Positions 50,994 through 63,480 of a DNA stretch of 64,000 nt are shown here, piece after piece. This DNA is from Marchantia polymorpha subsp. ruderalis (taxonomy: Eukaryota > Streptophyta > Marchantiopsida > Marchantiales > Marchantiaceae), in NCBI GenBank assembly GCA_037833965.1, contig AP031351.1, positions 22,518,501 through 22,582,500 of the forward strand. The letters are read 5' to 3'. Below the pieces are notes generated by a model. That model had not been told where the DNA came from, ran no database searches, and saw only the letters and a list, made by a program, of their open reading frames with translations. The translations under genes were made by a program, and so were the position numbers. How positions within the stretch are numbered: position 1 is the stretch's first letter; the number at the start of each line of letters is the position of its first letter.

Positions 50994-53949
50994 TTGTAAA
51001 GTTTTGCCATGCTTGCAACCATTTTTTGGCCCTGTAATTCAAGAACTTTGACATTATTGTCTCATGGAATTCTTTTCATCCAAATGTCTTTGAAAGCTGC
51101 GGATTGTGATACACGTAACATTTACATGTGAAGACAGTGAAGGTGCTCCCCAATGAGCAATCTTGGAGTAATCAGACTTCTTTTCCCAATGATAGCCTCA
51201 GACGACCTATCGGGGCCAGCGTTTAGGTCTACCTGTGTCACATGGCAACCATTCAACCACTGAGGTTGCCTAGACGACAGCAATCTTCACCAGAGTAAAA
51301 TCCAAGTGCCAAGTCGAAGAACCTGTTCAAATGACCCCTGATGGGCACAGAACGCGTTGATTGAACTGAAAAGCTGTCCGACCATTGTAGCTCATCTTCC
51401 ACCGTCTCTGAAAGTAATGTAACGTCATTAGCTCATTGGAGTGTGTGTCTTGCCTGAAACATGTTCTTCCACTTCTTGATCGATGCCTTTGAGCCGGTTT
51501 TCAATCTTTATACTTAATTCAGTCATCACGTCATAATGAATTTGAGTCAATTGAACATTCATTTTCGAAATATTATGAAAGATATAGTCTAATTAATTTC
51601 CAAGGTTAACAAGCGAATTATGTCGTATACACTGCAAGATAGCTGACAATATTTACAGATACAGTTCCCTCTCTCAGTGACCTAACACACTCCCAGTGGT
51701 CTAGAGTTTTGATTAGTGGATAGGTGGCAAAATAGTATAGCTCATATTAATGATATTTCCCATGCGCAAGCTTTCAGCTAAATCGTAGGTGTATTGACTC
51801 ACAACTTAATGTATTGAAGATAGAAGCATGAATTAGTTGTTATTCTCATACATGAATATAAACTTGTGTGAGGTATATTTAAAGTAAGAATTTTAATATG
51901 CATCAACGTCTCGTAACTAGACCAAAACTACGGCTTCTTTCTTTTCTTCCACTGATCCGCGTCGAGTTTCCTGTCTTGTATGTTTCCGACATTGTAATAT
52001 TGTCAATGGCCATTTCATTTTGGTTTGTATTTAAACTTGGGCAATGACATTCTAATGTGATCATTTGGGATAAAGATTTTATATTCTAAATGATGTTCGC
52101 GCGGACATGCGAGATTAATTCAGTTTTTACTCTGAACAACCAAATCGGAAATTCATCTTCAATTGCAATAAATTATTTTGAAATGTTTAACTTTTTGCTC
52201 TGGTTTTAATCGACATAAATGTAGATTTCATGAATATTTTATCCATAAATCATAGATGAAAACTATAATCTGGAAATTATATTGTTATAATTTATTTTGC
52301 AATTTATTGTATAGTAAAATTGTTATAGATCAATTGTACATTGTCTACTTAATTTTTTGAAAACTGGATTAATCCTAATATCTATATCTTATTGACGTAA
52401 ATGATTGAAAAGTTAAAAACATCGTCACTTGAGCAGAGTGTTTACCGCAATATGACAGACATAAAAAAATGTAACAATATTATATATGATTATATAAAGC
52501 ATAAAATCATGAGATGAAAAGTTAGATAATAAAAAGTTATATCAATAATATCAAGAGAGACTATCAAAATGAAAGTACAAAGAATTCACATAGATAATCC
52601 AAATAGTAATTAATAAAAAATCCAAAATAATCATTTAAATTGAAAAGCTTATAATGAAAGATAGTTCATCACGATGAATTTATATTTAGAACTAATTAAG
52701 TTTTTTAACATAGTATTAATCTCATTATCAAATAATATTTCATTGATAAAATTTTCACATAACAAAAAACATTCTAACTCAATTTTTTTTAAACAAAATT
52801 GTTCAATTTATAACGTACGATACCAAAAATAGAAACTTTTAAAGATTTACTCTTTGATTTAGAGTACAAACTTGATAGAGTTTAGAATAACACATTTATA
52901 ATCTACATAAACCATAATCTCACACAAATTCATTGCGGTAACTCACATTGAAGCTTACATCTCACATATGGGATTCACCATTTCTACTCATTTCACAAAA
53001 CATCTTAGGTTTTATTAGTACTCTAAAACACATAGTACTTACGAGAACTTACTTTCACAGCTTATGGTACAAATATGTGATTCACCTCTTGCCTACTTGC
53101 TATAAACATCTTAGGTTTAATAAAAAATGTTGTCAATATATTTTGTAAACTCTCTTATAGTGTTAATTTAACCAATCTAACTAATTGTGATTAAACTATT
53201 ATAGATTGTATTATAACCTAATGAACTTTTAATAATTTTAACATTTAATCATGATGTGAATACTATAATCTCCATATATTATATAATTTCACTGCGGTAA
53301 GTGTCATATTGAAACCTAACATAAACATTTATGTTAAGTAGAGTTAATTAGAACTAAAACGTAACCAAAACATGAAAATATAGAAAAATCATAATAATGG
53401 TAATTGGATATAGATCAAGACTATGGAAGCCAAAGGATGAAAAGGGTAAAAAACACATAACATGTGGTTTATTCATTGATAAGAAAGAATACACTAAATA
53501 TTATTTTCCTAGTTAGTGCATAGAGCTCTCATGAATAATGACATCTCTGTTATAATAACCTAAATCATAAGGCAATAGTTGTAGTAAAGAATAGAATTTT
53601 CACACATCAATTTTATGAGCTATTCCAATCTCTTCATATTTCGAACATGAGACAAATGTATGTTTTTATAGTCAATATTTACTTCGTCACAAGATTACAA
53701 CTTTGTTCACTTCTTTCGATATTACACCATTGTAGTTCATCAATTTCTAGTCTATTACACCAAGTCATTACATCTAATAACAATCTTATAGAACATGTGG
53801 CTTGCAAAGCTTGACAAGGAAGACAAATCTAGTAAAGAGGTTAGTACTCTAAAGGAAGACAAATTGTTTTTCAAGAAGAATAGCATATGGAGTTTGCATT
53901 TTTACATCCAATTCTTCTTGTAGAAAGATTTTTTTGCATCCTCTCCACA
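50994..53949. other. Carrier 3' flank grading into AT-rich DNA
   Basis: The first about 500 bp resemble transcribed 3' flank. From about 51.5 kb the sequence is AT-rich with no coding signal. The short phrase ACATCTTAGGTTT recurs near 53,000 and 53,106. Confidence 0.5.
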
Positions 53950-54385
53950 TGCTTTCAACCTATCTTTTTACTACCTGTGTCACACATTTGGATTCTATAG
54001 AAAATCTTTGGCAATACTAAACTTTTAAATAAGTTTTTACTAAGACTCCAAGACACAAGATGAGCTCTTTTACATTGGTTTAACACTGAATATAGAGCTT
54101 TGTAATTGGCTTTCACTCTCTTTTGCATGCAAAGTTTCCAACTATGATTCTTAGGAAATTTATAGTCTAGATATTTGTAACTCTTCACTTATTCAAATTG
54201 TAGATCTATGGCAAAGAATGACAACATGGATCCACTGTACTCTGTATTGAATCTAAGCTTTTCATATTGAATTGCATGTGATTTTGGATACAAAATCTTG
54301 CCAAAATGTTGAGGTGTTTTTGTAATCTAGTATGATGATATTATCTGCATATAATAGAGTTTGATGACAAAGTTCCCAAGTTTGA
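53950..54385 (-). mobile_element. Decayed LINE reverse transcriptase remnant
   Basis: On the minus strand, TLLYADNIIIL near 54,330-54,360 matches the YADD catalytic box of non-LTR reverse transcriptases, with the second Asp changed to Asn. Downstream (54,188-53,955) a 77-residue frame contains YKYLDYKF, KRVKANYKALYSVLNQCK and NLFKSLVLPKIFYR, which follow the usual LINE order after the YADD box (KYLG, then the A-L-x-x-L helix, then a VLP-x-L-Y-like motif). Stops and frame shifts lie between the two blocks. Only this small portion is recognisable. Confidence 0.7.
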
Positions 54386-57302
54386 CAACAATATCGTGAG
54401 TAGTCATTGAAAAGAAAAATTTTAAAAAATATTTTTTTTGAAATCTTTTTTAGATCATATGAAATAATTTATATACCATTATGTAACAAAACTTGAAAAT
54501 TTATTTTGTGATTGCAAAAAATTTGAAATTTAGAATTTTTGGATTAACCTAAAAAAAATTATAGTTGAATTGATTATGGCATGATATGAAGGTATTTCAA
54601 ATGATTCAAATTCATGCAATGGTCGAATTAATTTATTGCAAAATTATTTATAATTATAAGAATAAAATGTATTTTTTTTCAATTTATCATTATTAGTTAA
54701 AATCATTAGGATTTCAAAAAATAAAACAGCATTCATAGAAAATCTCTTACATAATTAAATAAAACTGGATTGAATTATATCAACTATGAGAAAATAGTCA
54801 TATAAAAAAATCATTAAAAAATTGTAATCTGTTTGAAAGTCATAATATCATGCTAGATTCAGATCTCAGAACAGATATATTCGCCATAATCACAACTTAG
54901 TGGTGTCGACAAATACTGCAAAATATACTCTTATTTACATAATAAACACTAGATAAGCACATTTATCTTGTTAAGATAAACTACATAATGAGATCGATCG
55001 CTTGAAATGATGAGGTGTTGGGTGCTTGCTTCGTTCATAGACCTACGGATATCTAGTTCAACTTTATTAAGTGAAATTAAAAATACTTTCCATTATAATA
55101 GAATTGGTTTCTTGATTCAATAAGATATAAATTTACTTCTTGTCATCTGCTTGCTTTCATATGATGACTCACGTTATCTCTCATTGATTTGAATAAAAAG
55201 TTAGAAATTTATGTGACGGCAAAGATTCAAGTATTCGTCTTCAACGTCTTTTATTGAACTTCAACTCTCTTCATATTGATATATGAAAATATTAACTTCT
55301 CGCTGTAAAGTAATATAATCTTTGAATGCATACATACTAATAAACAAAACTTTGCTTATTTACCAGATGTAGGAACCGACCGAATTTTGATTAACATCCA
55401 TAGATATTGAAACCACGTGACAGATTATTGTTACCTTGACTGAAACATCAGCGATATTACTTCAATATTTCGACAAGCGTCGAAATCCCAAAATTATGGA
55501 CGCGATGATAATTAGTCGGTTTGCCGTTGGTGCGGGTGAAGTTTCAAAGCAAAGACCGATGTCTGGTTTCTTATTTATCACCACTAGCTTCACAACTAGC
55601 AGCACTAGCAACGACTGGTATCCCCTTTGACTGCCATGTCATCTTCCTGCTGCGCGCGCCTGTATTGGAACTAATGCAGAGGGCCCCACCCAAACCTTCG
55701 CCTGCTTCGTCGCCGGGTCATCACAGCACTGACAATCACTAAATCAGAGCATTTAGGGAAATTTTCCCGTCATTTCTCATGCATTGAATCGAAATTCTGG
55801 AAAGCTATTAAAACAGCAAAATAATAAATTGGAGTTTCGGAGAATACATGAAAGAACGAGAATATGGAATAGTTGTTGCAATTTCCTCGAATGAGTACAA
55901 CATGAAGAAGGTGCCAATGGTTGGTTGATATCCCTTGCTAGGCAGGGCATTAGGGTCACTTACTGCGTTCAGCTTCCCCAGCTTTATTCGGCATTCAATG
56001 GACGGAAGCCTGAACGTATCAAATGACGATTGAGTGACGATCTTGGCGACTGTTTGCTTAGAGCGGGTGAGTTAGTGCATCCGGAGACCTGCTCTCAGCC
56101 CCATCTAATGTTAGAAGGAATAACTTCTGCACAGCTGCACTCTCGTTTCCATCTAATGTTTTCTCCTGTGCAATTAAGTACTGATTCATACGTTTCCCGT
56201 ATCATCCAATTCTCAAATTTTTTATTTGTTTTGTTGGTTTCCAGAGGCTTCTTTTCTCTATCCGGGGCGTGATTTGAGGTAACCACCTCCTCAATTGGCC
56301 CCCATTTTCCAATGACTACGCTACATGTTCTCTTTCTTGGATTGGAAATGTGCCATGATTCGAACGGACGAAGTCCGTGCATTTTGTTGGAGAATTTCTT
56401 CTGCCGAAATGCATAATCCCTTCCGTGAAGACTTGGTGTCCTCTTCCTTCATACGTCGCGATCGGGTATCTTGTTAGTACCCGCGATCATTTGGAATTCG
56501 TTTTCCGACCGTATATAGCATTCCTGTTGCTAGGCGCAACCTTAACGTTGAAGCGATAGAATCCGGAGATTTTGAAGAATTCTGGCAATGAGCTAATTTC
56601 AGTCAGCAATTTTTGATCTGAGGTTCACGTTCATTTTCTCCTTCTGTGGATCTCCGGTGAAGTATAATTGCAGCAAGTTGCACTCGCGTCAACTCTAGAA
56701 ATTTGTAAGCCTCATCGAGTACGTTTAGCTGAGACCCTTATGAATCGTTAGAAGATGAAAGAAACAATTAAGTGGTTTCTTTTACGATTAAACCTCCACT
56801 TAGCATTTTTTAATTTCGTCTGGTCCCGGGTGCAGTATCTTAAATTTTTTCTTAAAGATACTTCGTGATGAGTGAAGGAGTCTATTATTCTCAGATAAAG
56901 AGCCAATATGCATTCCTGTCAGTTTATGTAGGGAATTGGGATTGAGATTGAGATTTCAACTTGAGCTCGAAGGTGAAGAGTCAAATGCATAACTCCGTAC
57001 TTGGATTTCATCATTAGTCCATGCAGACTGCACCAGAGGAGCAGCAGGGGAGACTTTTGGAATGTTAAGTTCTTCACTCACGACGGTTGATTCTTCTCGA
57101 GCCATTCTATCGTAAAGCTTGGAGCACGGTCCAAATTTTCCAACAGCTGCCTGGCCTGTTTCTTTGCAAGACGTTCAGTACTGATTCTTTTGATATCCAA
57201 TACCCTGCTCTGAAATCATTCTCGGAATCACAATTTCGGGTTCAGTATGATTTTTGATTCTTGAGTTGGATCGTAGTCTGCAAAGTTTTGAACGAGGATC
57301 GG
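54386..57302. other. AT-rich DNA then DCD gene upstream region
   Basis: 54.4-55.3 kb is AT-rich without signals. 55.4-57.3 kb has gene-like composition and probably contains the promoter and leader of the DCD gene, possibly with leader introns. No open frame in it carries a recognised domain. Confidence 0.5.
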
Positions 57303-60300
57303 ATGGGGGCCGGAAGGCGGACTGAGACGGTCAATTTCAATAACTACACAGCGGGAGCTGGTGGAGGTGCTATCAAAACAGCCCCTCAACGAAAATTGGC
57401 CGAGCGCGGTCGGCTTGGCTCCGTAATTTTTGGCTGTACAAATGCAACATACAATGAGTGTGTTACCAACAAACTTTTTGGTGAGTTTTCTCTAAATGTC
57501 CCTTAGTCTGAATCTTAACGATATTATTTCAATACGTTGCAAACCCGATTTTCAAACCCATGGACACCTATTACTTTCCTCTGTTTTGGATACAGTAGGT
57601 TTGCAGTGAAGATGGGTTATATTTGCAGTCAGGAACAATTATCTCAAATTGAATATATTAGAAAACTGAAGTATAAGTATACCGTGCCAGTTGTTAAACT
57701 TGCACTGGTTAATTGAGTATCCATTTTCACAACGTTGTTACTGCTGCTAATTTTCCACAAAATAGGTGAAAAGGTCCGACTTTACTAGCTAAGAAATGTC
57801 TTTAGACACATAAAACAAAACCTTAAGGTTTGGAATAAAATATGACCATTTTTCACGTTGTATAGCTGAGAAAGATTAGCTTGCAATCATAGCCACATGA
57901 TCTTTCCAGTTGTGAGACTTCTGACGATGGAGTCAGTCTAAAACTTGATGAATCAATTCTTACCATTCGGCTGGGATGGTAATCCTCACAATTATGGTTA
58001 GAGGTTGACCGTCCTGACTTTGTTAAGGGAGGGAAAGAAGATACTGGTGTGCAGGTGTCTTTCAGATCTGGAACTAGCTATGGATATGCCATCTCCAACA
58101 GAATCTATATCTAATTTGGTGAAATCGTCTGTTCTGCGTTAAACTCTCTTCGGAGTATCACGGACATGAGTCCAGAAAAAGTTCGTTATGAACTTTTGTA
58201 TATGTATCACCTCTCTGAACGTGGTCCATACTAACGTAGTCTCAATTCTTAATAAAGCAATGACTTGCATTGATTTCCCACTACACGAAAACTTCTGCAA
58301 ATGCTGGAAGCATCATACATTCATACTTGAAGATCGAATAGTAGTTGTTCAACGTTTTGTACGTAGGATTCATGTTCTCCATGATGCCAGAACGTAATCG
58401 TTCTTTTATGACAACATATACTCATTTCCATTGCAATTTATCACTGAAGTGTATGTATTTTTCCGTTCGTGAGTTACTTTTTCTATTGCAACTTTGATAT
58501 TGGTTCGTTCGCTCCCTTGATTCTTTTGTAGTGGACTGTCTTAACTTTACTGGAATGCAAATTAGATATACGGCCACAGCGTGCATACTGCATTAATCAG
58601 TTTTCTTTGGTTGAATTTCTTTCTGTTTGTCGAATGCCTACCTCTACCTTTGCAGGTAAGTATTCACAAAGCGTAGCCGTCATGTCACTAAACCTGTTCT
58701 TTTCTGCAAGGTTTGCATTTGCAATCACGAAGTGATACTAAGGTTTCTCCTTGTGATTTTACCGCCCAAGTAACTATTATGATGAAGGTAACAAATGAAA
58801 ATTGCTACACTTTGTTCATGATAAGGGGTGGAGTTGAAATCAAGGTGTTTCCGTTTATCATTCTAGTCTTGCTATGCTTATTCTTTTATCTACAATCCTC
58901 ACTGTACAGGTTCACGGTGATTCAGGCATTAAGGAAAATTTGACAGCTCCATTCATACGTCAAGCAAGTATAGTCCCCATACATATTCACTGTCCTCGCT
59001 GTCAGTGGCTCCCGGATGCTTATTCTTTGCGTTTCGTTTGTTCTTGACACGAATGAACATCCATGATATTCACTAGTTTTAAATTAAAGCTGGATCGTTG
59101 GTATCCTAATTCCATAACCTCGCTGATGCTTTATTATTTCAAAGCGAGTGGAGTACCCAACTTCAGTGGTTGCTGTACTTGACATTTGTGGGTAGAAGAA
59201 ATTGCATTTACTTCACGTCATATGGAGTAAAATAAGATTTTTTTCATACTGCTGCATTATTCATCTCTAGATGCGAGAGTGTACAATCAGTTTAGCAACT
59301 CATATACATCTATTCGTTTGTTATATCTTCTTTTCAGCTTGGGTGTTATAAACAAATATTAGTGCATACTGTCTTCAATGCAGACCTTGGTTATTGGGAA
59401 CCAATTTTTCTTTGACCTTACTCGGTGAAGTGGGCTAGTACTGTACGTCTGATAAGAGGTTGGGGAATGGAAAGATGCATGACTCACTGCCATCGATTCC
59501 ATCTGTTGCTTTGCATCTAGAGTGTAATACTGTCCAATCCATAACAATGATTTTTCCTAAATTCAAAATACATTCTTTCAGTCTGACACCATTTATCATC
59601 CATACACCTTTTTGAAGGTTGTGTATCGTGGTATGTAGTCACTGTCTCTTTTGATTCACGGTTTGACTTCTTGTGGAGGCCGTTGTATTACGTTTGGCAC
59701 TTGTCTTCTTTCATGTTCAAGTTGACTATTTGACTTGATCGTCGTAAGTTACATCTTGTATGATTTCGGCATTACCTAAACCTATATGTTCCCTGTATGT
59801 TCTATAAGTGGTCATCTAAGTTTTTGGGTTTTATGAGGACTTTGATTGTAGATGGGGGCTATAACGATGTGATGGATCGTGGGAAGACTGCTCACGCTTG
59901 AAGGATGACGATGTGTTCTCTAATTTGTTCGCAGGCTTGCCCTATTCACATCACTCCTATGTGGAACAAATTGATATCGGCATGCCTCTGTTTCTTTTCA
60001 ACTACAATGACAGAAAAATGCATGGAATTTTTGAAGCCGTCTCGGAAGGAGGGTTGAACATCAACTTACATGCCTGGACTGGTGGTGACTCCGGATCTCG
60101 AACGCAATTTCCTGCACAAGTGCGCCCCTCCTTGCCAAACCATTCCTGAGGATCAGGTTTAGTTGACAGTCATGCATGAGAGGCAAAGCTGCAGTGAGAG
60201 CAGGTGTTGATATAATGAGTTCTTGAGTGTTGCTCTTGATTATAACCCAATGGATGGTCGTTAGGGCTCATGTGGCTTTTGTAGTTTCCGTTTTTACCTA

Positions 60301-61739
60301 TATTTGCTACTCAGTACGATTAATTCAGCTACAATTGAGCCACTGGATTTAGTCTTAACAATTACTTGGACGTAGACATCTGTACACCTAGCTTCAGATC
60401 TGCAGATCTTGAGAAATATCTCGTGCAGATTTCTTCTACTTTTATAAATGCTTTATGATCGCTCTGAGATGTTTGTTCACTTTTCTTGTTAAACAGGTTC
60501 GAGTTCAACTACGGTCGGATTTCACAAGAATCGTGTCTATTCCGGAGGCTGTTTTCAAAGATGCTATTATTGACAGCTATTATTCTGCTTCACACTTTTT
60601 CTTTGAAGTGGATAACGAACAAACAGAGAGGCTTATCAAGCTCTTTGAAAGGCAGGTGGGTAACCATTTGAAACAGGCCACAGTCGTGTTCAAAAGTCCA
60701 GTAATTCCAGCACCTCCACCTAATGCGTGGCAAACCGTGGGCAATACGAGCAAGGTCTGGAAGAAAACAGTAGGTAATGTCGAGAATGACGAAAAGCTGA
60801 AAATGAAGAAGCCTGCCACGGTCATCATGTCTGAGTGGGAGAAAGGCGCGCAGTATGTTTCGTCCTCGTCGAAAGAAGCTGTGTCAGACAGCTTCCATCA
60901 AGAATCTGTATGGATGAACGCACATCGTGATGAAGAGTCAGAATCAGAGGCGAGTGAGGAGTCTCCAACCGACACTCCAAACCACAAGCCTCCAGAAACT
61001 GTTGTGGAACCAGATAGTAAGCTAAAGGTCGTTGTTAAGGTGGAAAATTCCGAGGTAGATCAAGGTCTTTCGAAGTCGAGTAGTGGTTATGTCCCTAAAA
61101 GTGTGGTCATTACCGACCCCTACCTTTCTACATCAGATAAAGGTAGTAGAACTGTAGGTGCTGATTCAGAGGAGTGGACTGAAGCAAAGAAATACGAGAT
61201 GCAACGGGTTCTGGGAAGACTTAAACAAATAACATTAGAACAGGTAGAAACAGCCCGCCCACAAGCTGAAATGCCATCACAAGCAAGTGCAAGTCATAGT
61301 CTATCTGAATGGGAGAGGCTAGCTAGAGAGCGATCTACCCACGAGCAAGCTATACTGAAGGAGGAGCGAGAGAATCTCGGAGTCATTCTTGGCAAACTTG
61401 ATTCAACAGTGGCAATGACAGTCAAGAAAAACTTGGAGCTTTACTCCTCAGCTCTTGCACAGGTATGCCCAGGAAGATGAGGATAGCGGTAGATGATATA
61501 AGTTTCGCCTATAAGAATCACTTTTTGCGGACTGGGATTCTATATTCGAAAAATTCTTTCTTCCTGCTTCGGATCAGTTTCATGGTTCGGATGCCCACCC
61601 TCTGATGCAGATGCGTCAAGATGGAATTGAGTTGAGACGCCTTATAGATGAGGCAAGATCGAGGGCTGAGGAAGCAAGGCTACGAAGAGAGGAAGATCAG
61701 CGCGTACAAACTTTACTCGCTTCTCAAGCAGCAACCATC
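57303..61739 (+). CDS. DCD (development and cell death) domain protein, 3' part not visible
   Basis: Four exons keep one frame of 497 codons: 57303-57480, 59935-60119, 60497-61462, 61578-61739. The start MGAGRRTET and the following GSVIFGCTNATYNECV, LFGLP, GMPLFLFNYNDRKMHGIFEA, FPAQVRVQ and DSYYSASHFFFEVD segments define the DCD domain, about residues 42-175; it marks plant stress and cell-death proteins. The long exon 3 adds an acidic, Ser-rich linker with two SEWE motifs. Exon 4 looks coiled-coil (LRRLIDEARSRAEEARLRRE). The MGAGR start and layout resemble plant DCD-Kelch proteins, but no Kelch repeat is found. A GT donor follows ATI at 61,739, so more exons should lie further right, probably beyond 64,000. 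The function is inferred from the domain. Confidence 0.85.
57481..59934 (+). other. DCD gene intron 1 (2.45 kb)
   Basis: A long intron splitting the DCD domain between KLFG and LPYSHHSYVEQ. Small open frames inside show no domain. No transposon or RNA gene was recognised. Confidence 0.75.
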
Positions 61740-62475
61740 GTAAGTTCGTTGTGGATGAACCGATATCTATCTATTCCCAATATCCACTATACCCCACCGC
61801 TCGTGGGAATGTTCTCTTTGAGTTGTGCTTGTACTTAAGACAGCAATACAGTACAAGATCTTACAGTTAGAAGGTTTCACACTTGATATCTCGATCTGAC
61901 GGTGGTTTGAAAACGTATCGTGTCATTCGTTCAGATACTAATGGGCACATAGTAATTGCTTTCGCACTCACCTCATGTGTTTGCTTTTAGATGTTAATCA
62001 TGTATGGTCTGTTTCCACCTAGAGTTGATACACGCTCAGATTGTCATTATCTACATAGGCGCAAGAGTGTTACTGAAACTCGTGACGAGGAGTACTAGTT
62101 CTTCTATCCAGTACGTAAGTAAGTCTAAACCGTGATGTGTTTTGATGAAGTTGTGCTGTTTTCGTATAGCTAGCATCCTCTTAAATCTTAAAATCACAAT
62201 AAGTCAATTAGAGTTGAAATTAAAGTCAACAACAGTGAGTTATGATTATTTACCTTGGCTGATAATGCTTCATTAACCACAATAGTTTAGGGTTTCGGAT
62301 TTATGTGAGGCACTGAAGCCTGATATTCTGATAATCAGAGTGGTAGTGCGAATCACCTCTATTGCCGTCTGAATGACAGTAGTTCTTGAAGACTCTCTTC
62401 CACTTGCCAGCACTAGCTACCATTCACCCTCATCTACAGGAATACTATGAGAAGTAGTAGTTACTGAAATCAGAC

Positions 62476-62526
62476 TTATAGAGAAATATCCTCTATAACT
62501 ATGATATAGTAACTATTTCTCTATAA
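62476..62526. repeat. Perfect 13-bp inverted repeat
   Basis: TTATAGAGAAATA (62,476-62,488) pairs exactly with TATTTCTCTATAA (62,514-62,526). A smaller ACTAT/ATAGT pair lies inside the loop. Confidence 0.9.
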
Positions 62527-62687
62527 TTATGATTTTCTCTTTCTAAAAATCAGACAAAACTCCAATTTATTTTAGAGTACCAATCTCACCTCCACTCCAG
62601 AGCAATCCAATACTCAAAAATTGTTATTTTAAGTTAGGGAATGTTTACCGAGAATGTGATTATTACCTCTCGATCTTGATACATAAA

Positions 62688-62722
62688 TGTAGAATCTGTT
62701 CACAAAGTAAACAGATTCTACA
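62688..62722. repeat. Perfect 13-bp inverted repeat beside the tRNA-like sequence
   Basis: TGTAGAATCTGTT (62,688-62,700) pairs exactly with AACAGATTCTACA (62,710-62,722) across nine bases. It ends two bases from the 3' end of the tRNA-Glu-like sequence. Confidence 0.9.
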
Positions 62723-62724
62723 GA

Positions 62725-62792
62725 TTCCGTTGCCGGGACTTGAACCCGCTCGGGTGAGAGCCGAGTATCCTAACCAATTAGACTACAACGGA
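62725..62792 (-). pseudogene. tRNA-Glu(CTC) pseudogene with variable-loop deletion
   Basis: Minus-strand sequence matches nuclear tRNA-Glu: acceptor arms TCCGTTG and CAACGGA pair fully, the D arm has GTCTAATTGGTTAGGAT, and the anticodon arm is CTCGG CTCTCAC CCGAG with anticodon CTC. After CCGAG the T arm follows at once (CGGGTTCAAGTCCCGG), so the usual four variable-loop bases and the first T-stem base are missing. Length is 68 instead of about 72-73. It is probably not functional. Confidence 0.8.
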
Positions 62793-62889
62793 GGATGTTA
62801 ATGAATTTGATAGTTCTATTAAATTGTCAGAACTATCAATAAAAAGAAATTCTTGATAAGAACACATATTCGAAAAATGACCCAAATCC

Positions 62890-62930
62890 GGAACTCTATA
62901 CTATTATGAGTAATAATAGTATAGAGTTCC
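62890..62930. repeat. Perfect 17-bp inverted repeat
   Basis: GGAACTCTATACTATTA (62,890-62,906) pairs exactly with TAATAGTATAGAGTTCC (62,914-62,930) around the loop TGAGTAA. It forms the strongest hairpin in the region. Confidence 0.95.
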
Positions 62931-63043
62931 TTTAGCCGCCAAGATAGCACCAAATCTAAAGTTGATAACCAAAACTTATTTATTTTATTTTACTTCTTAC
63001 TGTGACTGAAAATTGCCACATTTTATATTTGAAGATTTCTTTA

Positions 63044-63150
63044 CAATTATTCCAAAGGGCTCTCCGTGCGGGTTACAAGGATCCTACTTCCGGTCAGGTC
63101 ATAGGTTTAGACGAAGGCACTTCGCAGGGCTCGGTGCTGACAATTGATTT
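63044..63150 (+). pseudogene. Fragment resembling a group II intron reverse transcriptase (possible mitochondrial insert)
   Basis: A plus-strand frame includes LFQRALRAGYKDPTSG at about 63,050-63,100 and then GTSQGSVL near 63,120. This order matches the AGY-D-P-xTG then GTPQGxVLSPLL block of group II intron reverse transcriptases such as those in plant mitochondrial introns. The proline of GTPQG reads serine, and similarity ends right after GSVL. Only about 30 residues support the call. Confidence 0.45.
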
Positions 63151-63450
63151 AATTACAATTACAAACTCCAATTTAATTGTATGTTCTATTTCCTTGTGTT
63201 CTCTTCGAAGAAAAGCCACAGGAACAGTTCCTATACCAATAACTGTGGACTCTTCACCATTTCCATTTTCATCATACTTCAACACTTTCTTTATGCTCCT
63301 TTGTGAACTTCTGAATTCTGTTCTAGCAATTGAATGGGACGTATGTTAGATGTATGAGTAGTAGTATGTGATGACTCTCCTGATGTATCCATAGCTTGCT
63401 ACCATCCTCCTTACCCTCAGGTAGTCAACACTAAAATCAAAACCTTAGAT

Positions 63451-63480
63451 AACATCCCCCACTCTGAGTTGATACCAACT
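63451..63480 (-). mobile_element. Copia-like end signals (polypurine tract and PBS-like string)
   Basis: On the minus strand the order is TTGGTATCAACTC, then AGAGTGGGGGA, then TGTTATC. The middle part resembles a polypurine tract followed by a TG LTR start; the first part resembles an initiator-tRNA primer site. No LTR pair or coding domain was confirmed, so this may be chance or a relic. Confidence 0.3.

Noticed and set aside
55436..55742. Two overlapping plus-strand frames upstream of the DCD gene
   Set aside because: No recognisable domain, and the composition fits a promoter or leader region.
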